From JBBKXP01 sp038251315 (lineage in GTDB: Bacteria; Pseudomonadota; Alphaproteobacteria; Rhodobacterales; Rhodobacteraceae): a stretch of DNA of 45,423 nucleotides. A program made the translations under genes and the position numbers. The stretch is taken from assembly GCA_038251315.1 (NCBI GenBank), contig JBBSBK010000018.1, positions 1-45,423 of the forward strand, in the 5' to 3' direction. The notes beneath the pieces were generated by a model, which worked only from the letters and a program-made list of their open reading frames with translations, did not search any database and was not told the DNA's origin. Each line of letters starts with the position of its first letter. The stretch's first letter is position 1. Shown here piece after piece: positions 39,047 to 45,423 of the stretch.

Positions 39047-40606
39047 TCAAAAATCCGTCGGTGCGCCGCCTTCGGCCTTGCGTCGCGTCACGAAGGCCTC
39101 AAGTTCCTCGCGCACAGCCACGTCCATCGGCGGGGCTTCGAATTCGTTCATGATGTCCTTGAACATCCGGTGCGCCCGTTCCGCCGTCCAGACGCCGCCG
39201 GCGATGTCCCAAGCCTCGAAATTGCGCCAGTCGCTGATGAAGGGCTGATAAAACGCCTCTTGATAGCGGTCCTGCGTGTGTTGGATGCCAAAATAATGAC
39301 CTGTCGGCCCGACTTCGCGAATGGCGTCCAGCGCGATGTCGTCGGGGCCTGTGGCGACGATCGACGGTTCCATATAGCGCTGGATCATCTGCAAAATCTC
39401 GCAGTCCATGATGAACTTTTCGGGGGATGCGATCAGTCCGCCCTCAAGCCAGCCCGCCGCGTGATAGACCACGTTGGTGCCCGACTGCACGGCGGACCAC
39501 AGCGAATTGGACGTTTCCCACATCGCCTGCCCGTCCGGCACGTTCGCCGCGCAAACGCCGCTCGCCCGCATCGGCAAGCCATAGAACCGCGCCATCTGGC
39601 CGGTCATCTGGGTCGCGCGCATGTATTCCGGCGTGCCAAATGCAGGCGCGCCCGATTTCATGTCGACGTTGCTGGTGAACGTCCCGATGACGCAGGGACA
39701 CCCGGGCTTGACGTATTGGAACAGGGCAATCGCGCACAGCGCTTCGGCAATCGACAATGTCACAGCACCCGACATCGTCACAGGGGCCATCGCCCCGGCA
39801 AGGGTGAACGGCGTCACGATGACCGCCTGGCCGCGCCGGATACAGCGCAGGCAACCGTCGATCATCGGCACGTCGTGTTTCAGCGGGCTGGTCGAGTTGA
39901 TGTTGGTATACATCCGGGGTTTGGCCTGAAACTCTTCCTCGGTCAGACCGCCGGCGATCTTGACCATCTCCATCACATCCTCGACCCGCTCTTTCCCAAG
40001 CGAATAGGCGTGCGCCACCTTGTCGGTCAGCACCATCTTGTCGAACACCACATCAAGGTGGCGCACCGAGGGATGCACGTCGACGGGTTCGACCGGATAG
40101 CCGCCGGCGAAGTGGATGCAGTTGAAATACTGGGTCAGGCGCAGCAGGTTGGCGCATTGGGCGCGGGTGCCCGATACCTTTTTGCCGAGTTCAAGGTCAT
40201 AGTAGTTGGGTGGCGACGACACGTTACCGAACAGGATATGCTTGCCGCCGATGATGATTTCGCGGTCAAGGTTGCGCGGTGTGATGGTGAACTGGGCGGG
40301 GGCCTTGCGCACCATCTCCAGGACCCAGTCGCGGCCCATGCGCACGTTGGTGCCGTTGACCGTGCAGCCGGCCTGTTTGAACAGCTCCTGCGCCTCTTCG
40401 TTCAGGAATTCAATACCGATGTCCTCGAGGATGGTCATCGCGCCGTTGTGGATCGCAGCGACCCCCTCGGGGCCAAGCGGTTCGGTCGGACGGTCGGTAT
40501 TGACCGGAATGCGCCACGGCATCTGCTTGAACAGCGACTGGCTGCGCTTTGCGGTGTTGGCGGCGCGGCCACCGGCGCGGCGTTTACGGGGATCGATGTC
40601 GGACAT
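39047..40606 (-). CDS. Trimethylamine methyltransferase (MttB) family protein, non-pyrrolysine
   Basis: A 519-residue MttB-superfamily methyltransferase. The TIM-barrel region includes AMTILEDIGIEFLNEEAQEL, FGNVSSPPNYYDLELG, PRMYTNINSTSPLKHD, and LEGGLIASPEKFIMDCEIL. No in-frame amber codon occurs, so it is the pyrrolysine-lacking branch (MtgB-like), whose known members demethylate glycine betaine or other quaternary amines and pass the methyl to a corrinoid protein. No corrinoid protein (MtbC-like) is adjacent. Rhodobacterales usually carry several such genes, linked to osmolyte use. A long plus-strand frame across this gene is a high-GC shadow. Confidence 0.93.
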   Translation of the reverse strand: MSDIDPRKRRAGGRAANTAKRSQSLFKQMPWRIPVNTDRPTEPLGPEGVAAIHNGAMTILEDIGIEFLNEEAQELFKQAGCTVNGTNVRMGRDWVLEMVRKAPAQFTITPRNLDREIIIGGKHILFGNVSSPPNYYDLELGKKVSGTRAQCANLLRLTQYFNCIHFAGGYPVEPVDVHPSVRHLDVVFDKMVLTDKVAHAYSLGKERVEDVMEMVKIAGGLTEEEFQAKPRMYTNINSTSPLKHDVPMIDGCLRCIRRGQAVIVTPFTLAGAMAPVTMSGAVTLSIAEALCAIALFQYVKPGCPCVIGTFTSNVDMKSGAPAFGTPEYMRATQMTGQMARFYGLPMRASGVCAANVPDGQAMWETSNSLWSAVQSGTNVVYHAAGWLEGGLIASPEKFIMDCEILQMIQRYMEPSIVATGPDDIALDAIREVGPTGHYFGIQHTQDRYQEAFYQPFISDWRNFEAWDIAGGVWTAERAHRMFKDIMNEFEAPPMDVAVREELEAFVTRRKAEGGAPTDF

Positions 40607-40687
40607 GCGTGGCCTCCTGATTTGCGAGAACCATCGCAGATCGGCTGCATCGGTGTGCGCCCCGAAAGCGACAAGCGAGGTCGTAAA

Positions 40688-41392
40688 TCAGGTTCGGGTC
40701 GGAAATGCCGCTGCCATCCAGGCCGGAATATCCGCGATGGTCGGCAGGACGACATCGGCAGCAGTTTCCAACTCGTCGCGTGGCGCAGGGCCGGTGAGCA
40801 CGCCGACCGTGGTCATGCCCGCGGCCCGGCCTGCAGCGATATCATGCAGGCTGTCGCCCACCATCAGGCATTGGCCGGGATCAAGATCGGTCGCGGCGCA
40901 AAAGGCGTGCAACTGACCCGGGGCCGGTTTGCCGCCGTGCCCGCTGTCGAATCCGGCGATGAAATCAAATGTGTCGAGAATGCCCGCCGTGCTCAGGTGC
41001 CGCCGCGCCGGACCTTCGGCGTCGTTCGTGGCGATGCCAAGGCGCAGGCCCATGTCACGCAGTTTGGTGAAATAGGGGATGAGGGGCACAGCCGCGACCT
41101 GCGGCACGTGCAGCGATTTTTCGGTCATCCGGGTGATCAGCGCGGTTTCGGTGTCGCCCGGCAGATGGGTCAGCAGCGCGCGCGCGATCACATCGACGGT
41201 TTCGGCGATGACGATGCTGCCAGGGAGAAATCTTTCGTTGACGGTGTCATAGCCAAGAGTGCGGGCCATCGCGTCCAGCAGGGCCGGATCGTCGCCCGCC
41301 TCGTCCGCCAACATGCCCAGCGTCCAGGCACCCCAAGTGGCGTTGAAATTGAACAGCGTGCCGTCCTTGTCGAAAACGATTCCCTTGATCAC
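40688..41392 (-). CDS. HAD-superfamily phosphatase (phosphoglycolate phosphatase-like)
   Basis: A 234-residue HAD hydrolase of the Gph/PGP-like subgroup. Motif I is VFDKDGTLF, with nucleophile D8 and acid D10; motif II is LGIATNDA; motif III includes the Lys of GGKPAPGQL; and motif IV is MVGDSLHD. The cap region (about 20-85) is helical, type C1. It probably dephosphorylates phosphoglycolate or a similar small phosphate ester. It is 81 bp downstream of mttB's start side and 58 bp from the DUF3572 gene on the same strand; co-transcription with DUF3572 is possible. Confidence 0.9.
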   Translation of the reverse strand: MIKGIVFDKDGTLFNFNATWGAWTLGMLADEAGDDPALLDAMARTLGYDTVNERFLPGSIVIAETVDVIARALLTHLPGDTETALITRMTEKSLHVPQVAAVPLIPYFTKLRDMGLRLGIATNDAEGPARRHLSTAGILDTFDFIAGFDSGHGGKPAPGQLHAFCAATDLDPGQCLMVGDSLHDIAAGRAAGMTTVGVLTGPAPRDELETAADVVLPTIADIPAWMAAAFPTRT

Positions 41393-41450
41393 GATACTTG
41401 CCCCCGTTTGGCGCCAACCGACCCCGGCGCGGGGTCCAAGTCAACGGCTG

Positions 41451-41729
41451 TCAGGTCCAGTGGATACTTTCTGCCCCCGACAGGGCATAGCGGGCCCGCA
41501 GCGGTGCATCGTAAGGCTGCGCATGAGCATCGCAAAAGGCGATGACCCAAGCATCTGTGGAGGTCAGGAATTCAAGAACCGAGGCGAGGAATGCCGGATC
41601 GTTGGCGCCCCGGCGCAGGTCGTCGGCAGTAGCCCCGGTGGCGCCCAGAAACGCCGGACCAAGTTCGTCGTGCGCCACCAGCCAGCCAAGGGCCTGCAGG
41701 GCAATTGTTTCGGCACGATCACGCTTCAT
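41451..41729 (-). CDS. DUF3572 family protein
   Basis: A 92-residue DUF3572 protein of unknown function, found mainly in alphaproteobacteria. The pattern AETIALQALGWLVAHDELGP followed by FLGATGATADDLR and DPAFLASVLEFLTSTDAWVIA, with an Asp/His pair FCDAHAQPYD, is characteristic. It is predicted all-helical and cytosolic. It lies divergent from the pleD-like gene with 94 bp between starts; from memory this pairing recurs in Rhodobacterales, which suggests a functional link with c-di-GMP signalling, but this is inference. Confidence 0.88.
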   Translation of the reverse strand: MKRDRAETIALQALGWLVAHDELGPAFLGATGATADDLRRGANDPAFLASVLEFLTSTDAWVIAFCDAHAQPYDAPLRARYALSGAESIHWT

Positions 41730-41823
41730 TCATTTTCCCCAACCGAAATGAAACCGTTTCTTAACCTTTACCCCGGCATCTTTCTTTCAAGGGCCAAGGC
41801 CCCCCGCGAAAGGATTTTGCGTT

Positions 41824-43221
41824 ATGTCGGGTCATATCCTGATTGTTGACAGTGTGGCGACCAACCGGATCGTGCTCAAGGTGAAACTCGACGCGGCACA
41901 GTACCGGGTCGACGCCTGCGCCAGCATCGCCGATGCGCAACGCGCCATCGCGGCGGAACCGCCCGATCTGATCCTCGTCGAATTCAGCCCGCCCACTGAT
42001 CAGGCGCGGACGTTCTGCATCGCCCTGCGGGCCGCCCCTGCCACGGCGGGCGTGCCGATCGTGGCGACCGGCCATTTCGACAGCGCCGCCGACCGACTAG
42101 CGGCCCTCGCCGCCGGGGCCGATGACATTCTGGTCAAACCGATCGCCGACAATCTGTTGCAGGCGCGGATCCGCAGTCTGCTGCGGGCGCGCCACGCCGA
42201 CAGCGAACTGCGCCTGCGCGAAGATACGCGCCGGGCGCTCGGCTTTGCCGAAACCGGGGTCGATTTCATCAAAACCGGGGCAATCACCGTGGTAAGCGAT
42301 CAGGCGGCATCGGATCCGCTTAACCTGTCGCTAGCCAAGGCGTCGGGCCTGCGCGTCGCAGTGCTGGGGCCGGACGCGGCGCTGGAACGCCCGGTTGCAG
42401 GGCCGGTGCCGGATGTATTCGTGATCCGCGCCGCGATACCCGGCCAGCGCCCGGACATGGCCCGCGTGTTCCGTCTGATCGCCGATCTGCGCAGCCGGGC
42501 GGAAACAAGGCACGCCGCCCAGCTTGTCATCGCCCCGGCCGCCGCCACGCCCGAAGTTGCGGCAATGGCGCTTGACCTCGGCGCCAACGATGTCGTCAGC
42601 GAAGACGCCAGCATCGCTGAAATCGCTCTTCGCACCAAGATGCTGCTGCGCCGCAAGGCAAATCTGGACCGGTTACGTGACACGGTTCAAAGCGGGCTTC
42701 AGGCCGCCGTCACCGATCCGCTGACCGGGCTTTACAACCGCCGCTACGCGATGCCGCATCTGGCGGCCATGGCAGAGCGGGCGCAGTCAGCCGGGCGCGA
42801 TTTCGCGCTGATGGTGCTGGACATCGACCACTTCAAGACGATCAACGACCGCTTTGGCCACGCCGTCGGCGACAAGGTGCTGGTCGGCGTGACGCAGCGC
42901 CTGCGCGACAATCTGCGGGCTGTCGACCTGATCGCCCGGATCGGCGGCGAAGAGTTTCTGGTCGCCATGCCCGATACCTCCATCGCCCAGGCCCGTGGCG
43001 CTGCAGAACGGCTGCGCGGTCTGGTCGAGGATGCGCCGTTCATGTCTGGCGAATCAGGCCCGCCGATCAAGGTAACGCTGTCGATCGGGGTGGCGATGGG
43101 CGGCCTTTCGGCCAAAGGCCCGGCGGATGTGATGGACATCATGCAACGAGCGGATGCAGCGCTTTACGCCGCTAAATCGGCGGGCCGAAACATGGTCACG
43201 ATGAGCCAGAGCGCAGCCTGA
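41824..43221 (+). CDS. pleD: PleD-like diguanylate cyclase with non-canonical receiver
   Basis: A 465-residue protein with the PleD layout: REC domain (about 1-120), a second, degenerate REC-like domain (about 155-275), and a GGDEF domain (about 293-460). The cyclase motif is GGEEF at 374-378, so c-di-GMP synthesis is expected, and an inhibitory I-site RAVD is at 365-368. In REC1 the conserved Lys is K105 (LVKP), but the phospho-acceptor is E53 (LILVEFSPP) instead of Asp, and the acidic pair is D9-S10. Canonical phosphorylation is therefore unlikely; a locked active-like state is possible. AAAGGA lies 10 bp before the ATG. Confidence 0.92.
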   Translation: MSGHILIVDSVATNRIVLKVKLDAAQYRVDACASIADAQRAIAAEPPDLILVEFSPPTDQARTFCIALRAAPATAGVPIVATGHFDSAADRLAALAAGADDILVKPIADNLLQARIRSLLRARHADSELRLREDTRRALGFAETGVDFIKTGAITVVSDQAASDPLNLSLAKASGLRVAVLGPDAALERPVAGPVPDVFVIRAAIPGQRPDMARVFRLIADLRSRAETRHAAQLVIAPAAATPEVAAMALDLGANDVVSEDASIAEIALRTKMLLRRKANLDRLRDTVQSGLQAAVTDPLTGLYNRRYAMPHLAAMAERAQSAGRDFALMVLDIDHFKTINDRFGHAVGDKVLVGVTQRLRDNLRAVDLIARIGGEEFLVAMPDTSIAQARGAAERLRGLVEDAPFMSGESGPPIKVTLSIGVAMGGLSAKGPADVMDIMQRADAALYAAKSAGRNMVTMSQSAA

Positions 43222-43301
43222 GCGGCCACCACCGCCTCATCTGCCTGCACCATGCCTTCTTTGCCGAGACGACATTGCGAGGGACATTCTTGGCGTCGCG
43301 C

Positions 43302-43796
43302 CTATCGCTGATGCCCGTCGTCCAGTTCGGTGCGCAGCCGGGCGGCGAATTCGGCCCGTTTGGCGGTCGTCATCCGGACGATCCGGGCCAAAAGCACCTC
43401 TTGACCGGCACCCATCCCGCGCAGGGCGCGGTCGCGTTGGACGTCGAACATTGCGCGGACGCTATCGGGATCGAACGGGTCGGCCTCGAGCGCCGTCAGG
43501 AACCCGTCGAGCGCAGCCCTGCGGCTGACCCGTGCCGATGGTCCAAAGTCCGGACGGTTACGCAGTTCCATGCCAATCGCCCGGCGATCCTCGGGCGAAA
43601 GAGCGCGCGCAAAGGGGCCGAGGTTGACGTCGAACCCGCCAAGCCGCCCCGGCTGGTCACGCCCCGACATCAAGGCCCCGCCGATGAGACCGACCACGGC
43701 AAGGTTCAAGGTCAACGAGGCGATCAGGACGATTCGCAGGGATAACCGCATCGTGGGCTGGGTTTGCGGGGCGTCGGGTGGCAGCGCGTCAGTCAT
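43302..43796 (-). CDS. Periplasmic heavy-metal sensor-like protein (CnrX/CpxP type)
   Basis: A 164-residue protein with an N-terminal signal anchor (LRIVLIASLTLNLAVVGLIGGAL, about 19-41) and a helical periplasmic domain. LSPEDRRAIGMELRNR and ALRGMGAGQEVLLARIVRMT fit the Metal_resist/CpxP-like fold of CnrX-type sensors. Metal-binding His or Met clusters are sparse (only HQR at the end), so sensing of metal is uncertain. It is 3 bp after the small membrane protein gene and last in the run after the sigma factor. By analogy with CnrYXH, it may relay an envelope signal to the anti-sigma protein. Confidence 0.78.
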   Translation of the reverse strand: MTDALPPDAPQTQPTMRLSLRIVLIASLTLNLAVVGLIGGALMSGRDQPGRLGGFDVNLGPFARALSPEDRRAIGMELRNRPDFGPSARVSRRAALDGFLTALEADPFDPDSVRAMFDVQRDRALRGMGAGQEVLLARIVRMTTAKRAEFAARLRTELDDGHQR

Positions 43797-43799
43797 GGA

Positions 43800-44135
43800 T
43801 TACCCTTCGATTCCCAGAATGTCGTCGCTGGAAAACAACGAAATCGTCGTTGTTTCGCCCCAGAAAGTCGTGGCCAGCGTGGCGACGGCGCTGGGTGGGG
43901 CAAAGCCGATCCAAACCCCGGCAAGGGTCGCCGCAGCCATCCCGCCGAGCGCCGGCCAACCACCGATGGCGACGCGCAGCATCGTCCAGAAGCCGAGGGC
44001 TGGCCGCGCCGGCATGGTGCGCCCGGCGGCAATGGCGTCAGCGTCGGCGACGATCCGCGCCAGCAAGGCGTCGGAAGGCGCGACTGGTGCCGCGCGGGCC
44101 GTAGCAAACAGCGCGTCAAGGTCCTGATCAGTCAT
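43800..44135 (-). CDS. Small single-pass membrane protein, probable anti-sigma factor
   Basis: A 111-residue protein with an N-terminal cytosolic part (DQDLDALFATARAAPVAPSD, then ALLARIVADADAIA) and one membrane helix (WPALGGMAAATLAGVWIGFA, about 71-90) and a short periplasmic tail. Position and layout fit an anti-sigma factor of the CnrY type, which would hold the upstream sigma at the membrane. The start at 44135 overlaps the sigma stop by 8 bp (ATGACTGA) and has GGGG 7 bp upstream; ATG at 44141 is the alternative. No anti-sigma domain could be named from sequence. Confidence 0.75.
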   Translation of the reverse strand: MTDQDLDALFATARAAPVAPSDALLARIVADADAIAAGRTMPARPALGFWTMLRVAIGGWPALGGMAAATLAGVWIGFAPPSAVATLATTFWGETTTISLFSSDDILGIEG

Positions 44136-44715
44136 CGTCATACCCCAGTTCCGCCTTGCGCCCGGCAAGGACTGCCGCCAGCGCCCGTTTGCCCCTCGCG
44201 GTCAGACTTTCGACCGCCTCGGTGCTGATGTCCATGATCTGCGCAATCTCGGGATTGCCCAGACCTTCGAGGTGGCGCAGCGCCACCGCCTGCGCCTGTC
44301 GATCCGGCAATTGCGCCAGCGCGTCGGCCAATGCGTCCAGCCGTGCCCGTTCCTGCAGAATCGTCGTCACCGGGGCGGCGCTGTCGGCCGGTTCGGCAAC
44401 GCCGTCCAGCGGCGTCGTCCGTTTGCGCCGCCGTAGGCGGTCGGTGCAGAGGTTCGCCGTGACCCGGTAGAGCCAAGTCGTGACCTGTGCCTCGCCCTGC
44501 CGCCACTCGGGGGCAATCCGCCAGAGGCGCAGCAGGACCTCCTGCGTGACATCCTCGGCCTCGGCCCGGTCGCGCAACATCCGAAACGCCTGCCCCAGAA
44601 CCCGTGGCGTCAACCGCGCGGCCAGAGAGGTGGCCGCCTGCCGGTCGCCATTCGCATAGGCAACCAGCAGGACGGCGTCCGGCGTTGCAGCGTCGTAATC
44701 GGCAGCATCGGTCAT
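44128..44715 (-). CDS. ECF-type RNA polymerase sigma factor
   Basis: A 195-residue extracytoplasmic-function sigma factor. Region 2 includes LGQAFRMLRDRAEAEDVTQE and VLLRLWRIAPEW, then VTTWLYRVTANLCTDRLRRR (2.3-2.4). Region 4 is LPDRQAQAVALRHLEGLGNP and EIAQIMDISTEAVESLTARG. It would direct RNA polymerase to a stress regulon. The next two genes, overlapping or 3 bp apart, encode a membrane protein and a periplasmic sensor-like protein, the arrangement of CnrH-CnrY-CnrX systems. The EF-hand gene just upstream on the same strand could be a target. Confidence 0.93.
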   Translation of the reverse strand: MTDAADYDAATPDAVLLVAYANGDRQAATSLAARLTPRVLGQAFRMLRDRAEAEDVTQEVLLRLWRIAPEWRQGEAQVTTWLYRVTANLCTDRLRRRKRTTPLDGVAEPADSAAPVTTILQERARLDALADALAQLPDRQAQAVALRHLEGLGNPEIAQIMDISTEAVESLTARGKRALAAVLAGRKAELGYDDD

Positions 44716-44767
44716 CGCTCAGCGTGCTAACCACATAACCCCGATCTGGCAACAACACCGCATCGCC

Positions 44768-45250
44768 CTAGTTCCGATGGCGCCAGCGGTCCCGTCCTTC
44801 GTTCATCTTGGCGACGGCGGCGTCGAATTCGGCCTTGGTGACCACGCCATCCTCGTCGGCGTCCATATGGCTGAACATCCGCTCGCCCCGATGACCGCCT
44901 TCACGCGCCTGCATTTCGGCCGCCTGCAACAGACCGTCGCCGTTTTCGTCCAGCCGGGCGATCATGTCGGCGGCGCGGGTCGCGGCGTTGGCCGTAACCT
45001 CGGCAATCGCGCGGGCGTCCATTTCGTCGGCTGAAAGCGCGCCGTCACCGTTCGCATCGGTTCCAGCAAAGCGGGCGGCGGCGGCATTCTGCACCTCGGC
45101 CAGCGTCAACTGGCCATCGGCGTTGGCATCAAGTTCGCCAAAGTCGATCCTTGGCCCGCCGTCACGGCCCAGCCCGTGCGACCCTTCGGCCTGCGCCATC
45201 GTCGCCAGCATGCCTGCGGCAATCGCTGCCATCAAAAATTTTGTTTTCAT
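44768..45250 (-). CDS. Secreted EF-hand protein with four calcium loops
   Basis: A 160-residue exported protein with signal peptide MKTKFLMAAIAAGMLATMAQA. Four EF-hand loops are visible: DANADGQLTLAE, DANGDGALSADE, DENGDGLLQAAE and DADEDGVVTKAE, each with the DxDxDG core. It is likely periplasmic and may buffer or sense calcium. AGGA lies about 8 bp before the ATG at 45250; frames running back to 45406 have no support. It is 52 bp upstream of the sigma gene on the same strand, so it may share the transcript or be a target. Confidence 0.92.
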   Translation of the reverse strand: MKTKFLMAAIAAGMLATMAQAEGSHGLGRDGGPRIDFGELDANADGQLTLAEVQNAAAARFAGTDANGDGALSADEMDARAIAEVTANAATRAADMIARLDENGDGLLQAAEMQAREGGHRGERMFSHMDADEDGVVTKAEFDAAVAKMNEGRDRWRHRN

Positions 45251-45285
45251 ATTGTCCTGGTCCTTTTTTCGTCGGTTTTGTCCTA

Positions 45286-45305
45286 GTCGCTGAAGTGCCA
45301 GCGAC
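45286..45305. repeat. Perfect hairpin in the leader of the EF-hand gene
   Basis: GTCGCTG-AAGTGC-CAGCGAC is a 7-bp perfect inverted repeat, 36 bp before the EF-hand start, and a second GC-rich inverted repeat (CGGGGG-N8-CCCCCG) follows directly upstream at about 45304-45323. These could be a leader structure or an operator; no family is assignable. Confidence 0.45.
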
Positions 45306-45423
45306 GGGGGTGAAACGGCCCCCGCGCCGATTTCCGTCGCGGACCGTGCGAAAAACCTGCGACGTGGCGTCACCCTCCCCTTTTCTTGGTCGCACAAAAG
45401 GCGCACATGCAGATCATGACCAA

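Noticed and set aside
38522..41545. A 1007-codon open frame on the plus strand
   Set aside because: It runs across the end of the MFS gene, the whole MttB gene and the HAD gene in antisense. Its protein is Arg/His-rich without any domain, as expected for a high-GC shadow frame.
45407..45423. Possible start of a plus-strand gene (ATG after AAAGG)
   Set aside because: Only 17 bases are inside the window, so no protein can be judged.

Overview
The window reads as a chromosomal segment of a GC-rich alphaproteobacterium, most likely of the order Rhodobacterales. The reasons are family content (DUF1127, DUF2927, DUF3572, a PraR-type XRE regulator, an MttB-family methyltransferase, a PleD-type diguanylate cyclase), an alphaproteobacterial-looking RNase P RNA, and dense gene packing with many ATGA or TGATG start/stop overlaps. 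I saw no phage, transposase, CRISPR array, tRNA or rRNA. Base composition was judged by eye, not computed.

Layout. 1-9454: the 3' part of mgtE, 5-formyl-THF cyclo-ligase, a methyltransferase, a YmdB-type phosphodiesterase, an EamA transporter, an SLC13/RCK permease, a HisN-type phosphatase, an XRE regulator, a quinone oxidoreductase and a LysR regulator. 9574-12829: a DUF1127 peptide, a Bax inhibitor-1 protein with a clear terminator, a two-gene islet (a glycine-rich repeat protein and an unknown beta-rich partner), and rpmG with its terminator. 13121-16767 (minus strand): gatC-gatA-lipoprotein-amidase, then rnpB, whose predicted promoter overlaps the end of the amidase gene. 16930-19694: UPF0173 hydrolase, a Pro/Ala-rich membrane protein, tadA and rluB.

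19786-27080 is a tight plus-strand run: small membrane protein, XpaC-like protein, TelA, DUF2927 lipoprotein, SPFH-GYF protein, cytochrome-b561-like protein, double zinc-ribbon membrane protein, then a PfkB kinase and dtd. The first seven form the most system-like part of the window, apparently a membrane-associated stress module. 27142-30130 is a zinc uptake locus: zur-znuC-znuB divergent from znuA, with a near-perfect Zur-type palindrome between them.

30282-38960: a carboxymuconolactone decarboxylase homologue, a RES/Xre toxin-antitoxin pair, a GNAT protein, a fasciclin protein, an SGNH hydrolase, an LLM oxidoreductase, two divergent transglutaminase-like proteins and an MFS exporter with a His-rich tail. 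39047-45250: MttB-family methyltransferase, HAD phosphatase, DUF3572, a PleD-like cyclase with a non-canonical receiver, and a CnrYXH-like sigma / membrane protein / periplasmic sensor trio next to an EF-hand protein.

The observations I rank highest are the TelA/XpaC/SPFH operon, the glycine-rich islet, the Glu in place of the phospho-acceptor Asp in the PleD-like protein, and the sigma-factor trio. Functional statements are family-level inference from sequence reading; no database search was run.
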